A stretch of DNA of 64,000 nucleotides, taken from NCBI GenBank assembly GCA_963770505.1, contig CAVYPR010000006.1, positions 992,001 through 1,056,000 of the forward strand, in the 5' to 3' direction. The stretch's first letter is position 1. Each line of letters begins with the position of its first letter. A program made the translations under genes and the position numbers. This document shows positions 16,876 through 24,499 of the stretch, piece after piece. This stretch comes from CAVYPR01 sp963770505 (GTDB taxonomy: Bacteria; Actinomycetota; Acidimicrobiia; Acidimicrobiales; RAAP-2). The notes under the pieces were generated by a model. It had not been told where the DNA came from. It searched no databases and saw nothing but the letters and a program-made list of their open reading frames with translations.

Positions 16876-18621
16876 GTGGTGCGGAACTTCTGGCCGGCGG
16901 AGGCGCGTGGCCGCACCGGGGGAGGCGCCGGTACCCGTCGGTTCGGTACCCGGCGGCGAGTCGCCTGCTGGTTGTCGGTGGTGGTCGTCCCGCTCGGCTT
17001 GGTCCTGACCTTGTGCGTGGGCCCGGAGCCGGCACTCTCGGCCTCGACGGGCAGTGCGACATCGGGTCCGGTCGGTCCGCTGCGGGCGCCCGGAGGTCCG
17101 CTGCTCGTCGATCGTTTCGGGCGGACGGTGCTGCTGCACGGGGTCGACCTCGTCTACAAGATCCCCCCCTACGAGGTCGAGGTGAGTGGATCGGGGCGCA
17201 ACGTGCTGACCCCGGCCGAGGCCGAGCGGATGGCGTCCCTGGGCTTCGACGTGGTGCGCCTCGGGATCATCTGGAAGGGCCTCGAGCCCGGTCACGACCC
17301 GATCAACGACCCGTCGATCTGCACGCCCGGAAAACCCTCCCTCTCTGCGGCAGACCAGTTCAACGCCAAGGTCTTCGACGCCTACGTCGATCGGCTGGAG
17401 GCCACGGTGGCCCTCCTCGGCCACTACGGGATCTACTCCCTGCTCGACATGCACCAGGACGTCTACAACGAGGTGTTCGCCGGGGAGGGGGCGCCGGACT
17501 GGGCCGTCTGCACCGACGGGATCACCCCCCAACCGCAGCACAACGTCCAGAACTGGAGTGTGAACTACACCGGACCCGGCGTTTCCCAGGCGTACGGGCA
17601 CTTCTGGGACAACGACGTCGTCGGAGACCTTCAGGGCGCTTTCGACACAGTGTGGACGAGGGTCGCCGAGCGCTTTCGCAACAATCCGTGGGTGGTCGGC
17701 TACGACCCGTTCAACGAGCCGTACGGTCCCGGGTTGGGAACACAACCGGACAATCCCGCCTTCGACGCCGAGCTCGAATGCTTCTACACCGGGCGGGCGC
17801 ACCCCGGCCTCAATCAGGATGGCCAGCGAGTGCAGTGCCCGGTCGACGATCCCGCCGAGGGTCTGATCCCTCGCCTCGAGTCGGCGGATCCGAACCATCT
17901 CGTGGCCTACGAGGGCAACTACAGCACCGACTCGGGGGTGCCCAACCACATCGGTGCCATGGCCTATCCACGGCTGATCCTGAACTTCCACGACTATTGC
18001 TTCCTGCACGTGCCGAACGGGCCCGAACCGCCGAACTTCGCAACGGTCTGCGGACCACTCGAGAAATTCGTCTTCGCCCAGCACGCCCAGGAGCGCGCCA
18101 ACGACCGCTCGTCGGCTCAGCCCGAGGGACCCGGCTGGCTGCTCACGGAATTCGGGGCCAGCACCGATACCGCTGACCTCGCCCGCATCACCGCTGACGC
18201 CAACGCGAACCTGGTCGGATGGATCTACTGGCAGTGGATCAACTATGACGATCCCACCGGCTCCCACTCGTCGGCCCTGTGGCCGGCGCGCCCGCAGACG
18301 GCCGCACAGCTCCACGTGCTCGCCGAGACGTATGCGTCAGCCATCGCGGGAACGCCCACCTCGATGACGTTCGACCCGACAACCGGGGCCTTCGCCCTCC
18401 GCTACCGGTCGGACCCGAGGATCACCGAGCCCACGGTCATCGTGGTGCCGGACTCGACCCACTACCCGCACGGCTACTGCCTGAGGGTCTCGGGGGCGCA
18501 CGAGACGTCCCGACCCGGTGCGCCGCGGATCGATCTCCGGAACGGCTCGTCGCCGGCTGACGTCAGCGTCTCGGTGACCGCCGGCAGCTGCGGAACTGGC
18601 CACCGGGCGGGCTCCAGCTGA
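16876..18621 (+). CDS. Secreted glycoside hydrolase family 5, endoglycoceramidase-like
   Basis: 581-residue exported glycosidase. After a basic N-terminus comes a signal segment at about 29-50 (VACWLSVVVVPLGLVLTLCV). The catalytic TIM barrel carries GVDLVYKIPPYEVE and LLDMHQDVYNEVF, both characteristic of the endoglycoceramidase branch, the acid/base in YDPFNEPYG (Glu281), and the nucleophile in LLTEFGAS (Glu425). A small C-terminal beta domain follows the barrel, as in that branch. The substrate may be a glycolipid or another glycoside; this is inferred. The GTG start has no clear ribosome binding site, so it is uncertain by a few codons. It lies 231 bases after the L,D-transpeptidase gene. 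Confidence 0.88.
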   Translation: MVRNFWPAEARGRTGGGAGTRRFGTRRRVACWLSVVVVPLGLVLTLCVGPEPALSASTGSATSGPVGPLRAPGGPLLVDRFGRTVLLHGVDLVYKIPPYEVEVSGSGRNVLTPAEAERMASLGFDVVRLGIIWKGLEPGHDPINDPSICTPGKPSLSAADQFNAKVFDAYVDRLEATVALLGHYGIYSLLDMHQDVYNEVFAGEGAPDWAVCTDGITPQPQHNVQNWSVNYTGPGVSQAYGHFWDNDVVGDLQGAFDTVWTRVAERFRNNPWVVGYDPFNEPYGPGLGTQPDNPAFDAELECFYTGRAHPGLNQDGQRVQCPVDDPAEGLIPRLESADPNHLVAYEGNYSTDSGVPNHIGAMAYPRLILNFHDYCFLHVPNGPEPPNFATVCGPLEKFVFAQHAQERANDRSSAQPEGPGWLLTEFGASTDTADLARITADANANLVGWIYWQWINYDDPTGSHSSALWPARPQTAAQLHVLAETYASAIAGTPTSMTFDPTTGAFALRYRSDPRITEPTVIVVPDSTHYPHGYCLRVSGAHETSRPGAPRIDLRNGSSPADVSVSVTAGSCGTGHRAGSS

Positions 18622-18706
18622 CGGAGGGGTAGTGCGCAGGCCCAGCCGAGTGTCGAGGGCCGCGCCGTCAGGGGTGTGCCCGGCCTGGCGGATCGGGGAG
18701 TCTCGC

Positions 18707-19510
18707 TCAGCCGGTGCCCGAGTGCGCCCTCATGGCCCTCTGGTAGGCCAGTGGTGCGATGGTCCGCGTGATCGGAGCCAGCAGCGGCAGCCAGGCGGCG
18801 TTGATCTCCATCTTCCGGCCTCCCATCCGCTGGGCGACGAGGTTGGCCACACCCTCTGCGGTCCGTCGGACGAGGCGCGGAGGGAGATCCCCGTCCTCGC
18901 CTTCGTCGGGGAGCCCCATCGCCGTCGGGACCCATCCCGGGTAGAGGACGTGGACGTGCACCCCGGAACCGTCGATCTCATGGGCGATCGACTCGCTGAA
19001 GGCTGAAATGGCCGCCTTGGAGGCGGCGTACGCGCCCTGCCCCGGTTCGGGCGCGCGAGCCGTGTCGGACGAGGTGTTCACGATGATGCCCGAACCTCGC
19101 TGCACCATCTCGGGGAGCACGAACAGCGTGCCGGCCACCGTGGAGAAGAAGTTGACGTCGAACACCTCGCGCACGATCGACTCGTCGCCTCCCGGCACGT
19201 ACAACATGATGTCGACGCCGGCGTTGTTGATGAGGATGTCGATCCCCCCGAACTTGTCCCCGATGCCGGCGAGGACCGCCCTGTAGGCGTCTGCATCGGC
19301 CACGTCGCAGACTTCGATGGTGCTCTTCGGAGAGCGTTTCCGCAGCTCAGTCTCCAGTTCCTCCAGGAGATCTCGCCGTCGGGCCACGCCCACGACCAGT
19401 GCGCCCCGATCGGCGAGCGTGAGGGCGATGGCCCGCCCGATGCCCGAGGACGCGCCGGTCACGACGGCCACCTTGCCGCCGTAGAGCTGCTTGGGGGACT
19501 GGCGAATCAC
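18707..19510 (-). CDS. Short-chain dehydrogenase/reductase
   Basis: 267-residue classical SDR. The cofactor motif TGASSGIGRA, the NNAG strand motif and the catalytic YAASK with an upstream NTSSD serine are all present, so it should be an active NAD(P)(H) oxidoreductase. The C-terminal part (AWLPLLAPITRTIAPLAYQRAM) is hydrophobic, as in SDRs acting on lipids or steroids. It starts with GTG. It is divergent from the small membrane-protein gene at 19750. Substrate not identifiable. Confidence 0.92.
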   Translation of the reverse strand: MIRQSPKQLYGGKVAVVTGASSGIGRAIALTLADRGALVVGVARRRDLLEELETELRKRSPKSTIEVCDVADADAYRAVLAGIGDKFGGIDILINNAGVDIMLYVPGGDESIVREVFDVNFFSTVAGTLFVLPEMVQRGSGIIVNTSSDTARAPEPGQGAYAASKAAISAFSESIAHEIDGSGVHVHVLYPGWVPTAMGLPDEGEDGDLPPRLVRRTAEGVANLVAQRMGGRKMEINAAWLPLLAPITRTIAPLAYQRAMRAHSGTG

Positions 19511-19551
19511 GGCGTGATCCTACGGCCTCGACCGACAGCAGCCGTGCTTCG

Positions 19552-19576
19552 CGGGCCGGTGCGGTGCGCCGGCCCG
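19552..19576. repeat. Inverted repeat in the divergent SDR / membrane-protein intergenic region
   Basis: Perfect 8-base arms CGGGCCGG / CCGGCCCG separated by nine bases, between two divergent genes. It could be an operator; in 70% GC DNA it may also be chance. Confidence 0.3.
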
Positions 19577-19749
19577 GGCGGGCGTCCGGTGAATGTGCGC
19601 ACGATCACGTTCGACCGGAGGCAACGGTCGCGGAATGCCGCGCCCGGCGCCCGACCATCCCCCGAGCTGGACGGCCGCCCTGCCTACCATTGGTCCGCAG
19701 GCAGTCCTCCCAGAGTCCAACTCGCAGGGCCGAAGAAGGAGAGAAGCCG

Positions 19750-20172
19750 ATGGTTACCACCCATGCAGATCCAGGGTCACGCTGGCGCGTCTTCGCAGGA
19801 GTGATGGTCCTGCTGGTCGGGACGTTCAACTTCATCGACGGCATCGTGGCGATCGCCAATCCGCACTATTACTACTACTACGTCTCGGTCTCGGGTCAGC
19901 CGGCCGCGGTGACACACCATCTGGTCTTCGGTGACCTCACCGCGTGGGGATGGACGATGCTCATTCTCGGTGTGGTCCAGGTGCTGGTGGCCATGGCGAT
20001 CTTCGTCGGGAGGCACTGGGCGGCATACGTCGGGATCGCCGTCGCCTGCCTGAACGCGATCGGACAGTTGATGCTCATCGGCGTCTACCCATGGTGGTCC
20101 GTCATCGCCATCGTCATCGACGTTGTCATCGTCTACACGCTCGTCATGTACGGATTTCCCGAGCAGGCATAG
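19750..20172 (+). CDS. Four-helix membrane protein, DUF7144-like
   Basis: 140-residue integral membrane protein with four predicted segments: WRVFAGVMVLLVGTFNFIDG, LTAWGWTMLILGVVQVLVAM, AAYVGIAVACLNAIGQLMLI and a last one ending VIDVVIVYTLVMYG. The pattern FxGVMxxLxGxFNxIDG and DLTAWGW matches what I know as the DUF7144 family, common in actinobacteria and of unknown function. The ATG is preceded by AAGGAG. A DUF4389-like membrane-protein gene follows after 86 bases on the same strand. Confidence 0.85.
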   Translation: MVTTHADPGSRWRVFAGVMVLLVGTFNFIDGIVAIANPHYYYYYVSVSGQPAAVTHHLVFGDLTAWGWTMLILGVVQVLVAMAIFVGRHWAAYVGIAVACLNAIGQLMLIGVYPWWSVIAIVIDVVIVYTLVMYGFPEQA

Positions 20173-20258
20173 TACGGGGGAGCAACGACGCGGGCCGATC
20201 GATAGGCCAAGAGCTGAGGAGCAGGTGAGCGCAGGACGCTGAAAGAGGGAGAACGGGT

Positions 20259-21011
20259 ATGGACCCCGGCTCGTACGGCGAACAACCATCTGAGCAGGTG
20301 CAGTCCTTGAACCTCTCGACGACGTACCCAAGCGATCGGGACCGCTTGACCGCCGCCATACGGATCATCATGGTGATTCCGCAGTACTTCGTCCTCTTCT
20401 TCGTTGGGATCGCGGCCCTGGTCGTGCTCATCATCGGGTGGTTCGGGGCCCTCGTCACCGGGCAACTGCCCGACTTTGCGGAAGAATTCCTGAGCGGTTA
20501 CCTGCGTTGGGCCATCAGGGTGCACGGTTACCTGTACTTCCTCACCGACGACTACCCCCCGTTCAGCCTTCAGCGCGAGGAGCAGTACGCCGTCCTCCTG
20601 GAGATCCCGCCGCCGGCGCGCCTCAATCCGTTGGCCGTGCTGTTTCGCATCATCCTGGTGATCCCGGCCTGGATCGTGACGACCGTCGCGCTCTACGGAC
20701 TCGGTGTCGTCTCGATCGCCAGCTGGGCGATGATCGTCTTCACCGGAAGGCAACCAGCTCCCCTCTACGAAGCGACGCGCGCCGTCATCAGGTTCACGGC
20801 CAGGACGGGCGGCTACTTCTCGATGCTGACCCCCCTCTACCCGTGGGGGCTCTTCGGAGACGGTCCTCCCGGCGCCGATGCCAGTGAAGCTGGTCTGACG
20901 CCGGGAGCCCGGAGCCCCTGGGCGGTCCGCCTGTCGCCCAACGCTCGGACGGTCGTGATCGTCATGCTGGTCATCGGGGCCATTGTCTTCGTCTTGAACC
21001 GGCATTACTGA
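20259..21011 (+). CDS. DUF4389-like membrane protein
   Basis: 250-residue membrane protein. Two similar halves can be seen, each with a segment after a basic lead-in: RIIMVIPQYFVLFFVGIA (about 27-45) with a following segment, and RIILVIPAWIVTTVALYG, plus a final C-terminal segment (VVIVMLVIGAIVFVLN). Conserved YPSDRDRL and RWAIRVHGYLYFLTDDYPPF are marks of the DUF4389 family, whose function is unknown. It sits between two other membrane-protein genes on the same strand. Confidence 0.85.
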   Translation: MDPGSYGEQPSEQVQSLNLSTTYPSDRDRLTAAIRIIMVIPQYFVLFFVGIAALVVLIIGWFGALVTGQLPDFAEEFLSGYLRWAIRVHGYLYFLTDDYPPFSLQREEQYAVLLEIPPPARLNPLAVLFRIILVIPAWIVTTVALYGLGVVSIASWAMIVFTGRQPAPLYEATRAVIRFTARTGGYFSMLTPLYPWGLFGDGPPGADASEAGLTPGARSPWAVRLSPNARTVVIVMLVIGAIVFVLNRHY

Positions 21012-21398
21012 GAACTGCTGATCGTCGCGGGCGAACATCGGCGCACCCGCTGATCCGAGCGAGGTGTCCTTCTGACCCACGGTCCCGCTTGACCCACGGC
21101 CGTCGAGCCCCTCGGCCGTCACGCCCCGGAGGTCTCCCGGCGCCCGCCGGGGTCGTTGTCCGCCCATGAGATGACGTTGCACGTCGCGCCACGAGGTGAC
21201 CTTCGTCCTTCGGGGTGCGCCGACGGGCTCTGCGGAGCGACAATGGACGCTGTGGCAGCTAGCTCGGCCAAAGGCCTCGACATCGACGATCCGGCCCGGT
21301 TTCCGTTGCCTCGCTCGCTCCGAGCGATGCGTGGGCGAACCACCGGGCTGCACCGCGGACCGACCCTGTGGTGAGACGCCGGTTGTCTCGAGGAGCCG
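21012..21398. other. Intergenic stretch, nothing recognised
   Basis: 387 bases between two plus-strand membrane-protein genes. Short open frames exist on both strands but none has a convincing binding site or protein-like composition. No RNA motif was recognised. It probably holds the promoter of the gene at 21399. Confidence 0.4.
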
Positions 21399-22385
21399 GT
21401 GAGCGCGATGTCACGAAGAGCACCTGCTTCTTGGCCTGCGTCAGGATCGGAGCAGTCGGGGCGACGGGAATCCCGGGTGCTTGACCGTCACAGGCGCCTG
21501 CGTCTGGGCGCAGATTGGGTTCGCGAGGAGCGCGCCGGATTCGGACCGTTCGTCACGCGGGAGGTGCTCCGGCGCGTCGACGGCACCGTGGTGGTCTGGG
21601 AGTCACGCCGACACCGGAAGCAAAGAACAGGAACCGCCGGGTCGACGTGGTGGGCGCCGACGGCCGTGGGTTGGTGGATCGGGGTGCTTTTCGCCGTCGG
21701 ATCCTTCTGTTTCGCACTGGGCTCGTTCCCCCCCTACGCCAACGTCGTCGGCGCCATGGCCGACAACGTCACCTACTTCGTCGGGTCGCTCTTCTTCACG
21801 ACCGCCGCCTTTCTCCAGTACTGCCAGGTGGTCTGGGCCGACGGTGGGCCTGATAGCTCGCGGCTTGGCCACGTCGTCCGGCATCTCGTCCAGCCGCGTG
21901 CCGAACGAATTGACTGGTGGGCATCGGGCGTGCAGCTCATCGGGACCCTGTTCTTCAACGCGAGCACCGCCCATGCCGTCACCGCCGCGCCGGGGGGGCC
22001 CTCCACCCTGAACCATCTCGTGTGGCGGCCGGACGCACTGGGCTCGATCTGCTTCCTCGTCGCCAGCTGGCTCTGCTGGGCCGAAGTGGCACACGGCGCC
22101 TGGAGCTGGCGTCCGCGGGCGCTTTCCTGGTGGATCGCGCTGCTCAACCTGGTCGGTTCGATCGCCTTCGGGGTCTCCGCCGTTGCCTCGAAAATCGAGC
22201 CAAGCGGCTCTTTGCGAAGCTTGGCCCTGACGAACCTCGGCACCTTCGTGGGAGCCGTGTGTTTCCTGGTGGGCGGGGTTCTGCTGCTCCCCGAACGGAC
22301 CGAGGGAGACGGCGACGGTCCCGAGCTAGCCGCTGCTGCCTACCAGCCCGGAGTCGACCAGGGTGTTACCGCTGCCGAGAAATGA
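21399..22385 (+). CDS. Multi-pass membrane protein of unknown function
   Basis: 328-residue protein with about six membrane segments after a 90-residue basic cytoplasmic lead: the first is WIGVLFAVGSFCFALGS, then FVGSLFFTTAAFLQYCQVVW, a third around GVQLIGTLFFNAS, then LGSICFLVASWLCWAEVAHG, LSWWIALLNLVGSIAFGVSA and LGTFVGAVCFLVGGVLLLPE. The segments repeat a pattern of small residues and aromatic ends, suggesting internal duplication. I do not recognise the family with certainty. GTG at 21399 follows AGGAG by three bases; ATG at 21408 is an alternative start. Confidence 0.78.
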   Translation: MSAMSRRAPASWPASGSEQSGRRESRVLDRHRRLRLGADWVREERAGFGPFVTREVLRRVDGTVVVWESRRHRKQRTGTAGSTWWAPTAVGWWIGVLFAVGSFCFALGSFPPYANVVGAMADNVTYFVGSLFFTTAAFLQYCQVVWADGGPDSSRLGHVVRHLVQPRAERIDWWASGVQLIGTLFFNASTAHAVTAAPGGPSTLNHLVWRPDALGSICFLVASWLCWAEVAHGAWSWRPRALSWWIALLNLVGSIAFGVSAVASKIEPSGSLRSLALTNLGTFVGAVCFLVGGVLLLPERTEGDGDGPELAAAAYQPGVDQGVTAAEK

Positions 22386-22431
22386 CGAAGCGGGTGACCG
22401 GCGGTGAGGCGATCCGCGGCACCCGGTCCGA

Positions 22432-22662
22432 TCACTCTTCGTAACTGGCCTCGGCAGGCCTGGCGATGACGTAGATCAAGGCGCCAAGGAGCGGGATCAG
22501 AAGGATGATGATGGTCCAAGCGCCCTTGGCCGCTCCGGTGTGGTCCTTCCTGCGGAAGTTGTCGACGAAGCACCAGATGATGAAGAAGACGACCAGCACC
22601 AGTCCGGCGAACATGAGCATGGACCAGAAGAGGCTCAAGAGCGGGAAGGTGTACGCGAGCAC
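22432..22662 (-). CDS. Small two-helix membrane protein (PLDc_N-like)
   Basis: 76-residue protein with two membrane helices (WSMLMFAGLVLVVFFIIWC and AWTIIILLIPLLGALIYVIA) joined by a short basic loop DNFRRKDHTGAAKG. The spacing and the second-helix pattern with ending IYVIARP resemble the phospholipase D N-terminal-like domain found in many small actinobacterial membrane proteins. The GTG start has AAGGAG about six bases upstream. It is divergent from glutamate decarboxylase. Function unknown. Confidence 0.82.
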   Translation of the reverse strand: MLAYTFPLLSLFWSMLMFAGLVLVVFFIIWCFVDNFRRKDHTGAAKGAWTIIILLIPLLGALIYVIARPAEASYEE

Positions 22663-22982
22663 GTGGTCTCCTTATTCGTAGGGGGGTTGTCGGCAGCGTA
22701 GCTTCCACAGGTTTCCGGCTACGGGATGGAATGTCCGGATTCGGCCGAACCCATCATCCGGCATGGTGCGCGGTCGACAGAGATGAGCTCGGTTCGCTCG
22801 CCGCTAGTCGGGACCCCCACCGGCACGCCGACGGTCGTCACCTTCTATGATGCGACGCGACCGAATGCACCCAGGATCAGGTCGCTCGTCCGGCTCCCGG
22901 GGGCCGGAGCAGCTGTCATCGAGATCGCAATCTCACCAGGCCGGGCTCGTGCTCTGCCAGGTGCCCGAAGAGAGGAGCTGAC
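22663..22982. other. Divergent intergenic region upstream of glutamate decarboxylase
   Basis: 320 bases between the small membrane-protein gene (-) and gad (+). A TATGAT hexamer at 22846-22851 could be a -10 element, but no matching -35 is seen. No RNA structure was recognised. Confidence 0.3.
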
Positions 22983-24383
22983 ATGCCATTGCACAGTCGC
23001 GACACAGTGAAGGACGAGATCGAGGATTGCATCTTTGCCTCAATCGAGCTGGAGCACGAGCTCCCGAAGTACCGCTTCCCCGATTCGCAGTGCAAGCCGG
23101 AGATCGCGTACCAGGTGGTGCACGACGAGCTCCTTCTCGACGGTAACGCGCGACAGAATCTGGCAACCTTCTGCCAGACCTGGGAAGAGCCGCAGGTCCA
23201 TGCGCTCATGGAAGTGGCGATCGACAAGAACCTGATCGACCAGGACGAGTACCCGCAATCGGCTGAGATCGAGCGTCGCTGTGTGCACATGCTCGCCGAC
23301 CTGTGGAACGCACCCGACGCCGCGAATACCGTCGGCACCTCGGCGATCGGATCGTCGGAGGCAGCGATGCTCGCCGGCATGGCCGCGCTCAGGCGTTGGC
23401 GAAACAAGCGGAAGGCCGCCGGGAAGACAACGGACCATCCCAACATGGTGTGCGGACCGGTGCAGGTCGTCTGGCACAAGTTCGCTCGGTACTGGGACGT
23501 GGAGATGCGGGAGATACCGATGGCCCCCGGCCGGTACTGCCTGACGCCCGAAGAAGTGACGGCTCGAGTGGACGAGAACACGATCTTCGTCGTGCCGACG
23601 CTCGGTGTCACCTACACGGGGATCTACGAGCCCGTCGAGGAGCTTGCCCGCGAGCTCGACGCCCTCCAGGAGCGGACCGGGCTGGACATCGACATCCATG
23701 TGGACGGAGCGAGCGGCGGCTTCCTGGCGCCGTTCTGCGCACCTGACGTGCAGTTCGACTTCCGCCTGCCCAGGGTGAAGTCGATCAACGCGTCGGGTCA
23801 CAAGTTCGGTCTGGCCCCCCTGGGTGCCGGGTGGGTGATCTGGCGTGACGCGGAGGAGCTGCCCGAGGAGCTCATCTTCCACGTCAATTACCTGGGCGGG
23901 GACATGCCCGACTTCCATATCAACTTCTCGCGCCCTGCCGGGCAGATCATCGCCCAGTACTACAACTTCATCCGCCTCGGGCGAAACGGGTACCGGAACG
24001 TCCATCAGGCGTGCTACGACACCGGCGCATACCTGGCGGAGCAGCTTCCCCATCTCGGCCCCTTCGAGCTGCTGGCCGCCAGCGACCCGGCGACGGGGAT
24101 CCCGGCTGTGACCTGGCGGATCGCGGAGGGCCAGGATCCCGGCTTCACCCTCTTCGATCTGGCCGACCGGCTCCGCAATCGGGGGTGGCAGGTCCCTGCG
24201 TACACCTTGACCGGGGAAGCCTCCGACGTCGCCGTCCAGCGGGTGCTCGTCCGCCAGGGCGTCGACCGAGACCTCATCTCCCTGCTGATCGAGGACTTCC
24301 AGGCGGCCATCGAGCACTTCTCTCGCCATCCGGTGTCGGTGGGCATGACCCGCGAGGAGTCGGGCGGGTTCAGCCACCTGTAG
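22983..24383 (+). CDS. gadB: Glutamate decarboxylase
   Basis: 466-residue PLP enzyme converting glutamate to GABA and CO2 with consumption of a proton. The length equals that of E. coli GadB and the fold-type I motifs are clear: VGTSAIGSSEAAMLAG, HVDGASGGFLAPF and the Schiff-base lysine in INASGHKFGLAPLG (Lys274). Known roles are acid resistance and GABA metabolism. No glutamate/GABA antiporter is near in this window. The ATG is preceded by GAGGAG-like sequence. It lies next to several small membrane-protein genes. Confidence 0.96.
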   Translation: MPLHSRDTVKDEIEDCIFASIELEHELPKYRFPDSQCKPEIAYQVVHDELLLDGNARQNLATFCQTWEEPQVHALMEVAIDKNLIDQDEYPQSAEIERRCVHMLADLWNAPDAANTVGTSAIGSSEAAMLAGMAALRRWRNKRKAAGKTTDHPNMVCGPVQVVWHKFARYWDVEMREIPMAPGRYCLTPEEVTARVDENTIFVVPTLGVTYTGIYEPVEELARELDALQERTGLDIDIHVDGASGGFLAPFCAPDVQFDFRLPRVKSINASGHKFGLAPLGAGWVIWRDAEELPEELIFHVNYLGGDMPDFHINFSRPAGQIIAQYYNFIRLGRNGYRNVHQACYDTGAYLAEQLPHLGPFELLAASDPATGIPAVTWRIAEGQDPGFTLFDLADRLRNRGWQVPAYTLTGEASDVAVQRVLVRQGVDRDLISLLIEDFQAAIEHFSRHPVSVGMTREESGGFSHL

Positions 24384-24384
24384 A

Positions 24385-24407
24385 CCCCGCCGGGCGCCGT
24401 AGCGGGG
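24385..24407. terminator. Possible bidirectional terminator between convergent genes
   Basis: Stem CCCCGC / GCGGGG with an 11-base loop, starting just after the gad stop and before the convergent P450 gene end. No clear T-tract. Confidence 0.33.
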
Positions 24408-24499
24408 CACTCCCAGGCTGCCGGTAGATCGCACCCTGAAGGTGCTCGGTCGCCGAGCGGGCTGGTGCGGATGTGGGCGCGTTCAATCCTGGACGGCCG

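Noticed and set aside
21156..21374. 72-codon frame in the gap before 21399
   Set aside because: No binding site, no recognisable sequence, and overlapping frames look equally open.
22726..23010. 94-codon frame upstream of gad
   Set aside because: It overlaps the gad start in another frame and shows no coding character or binding site.
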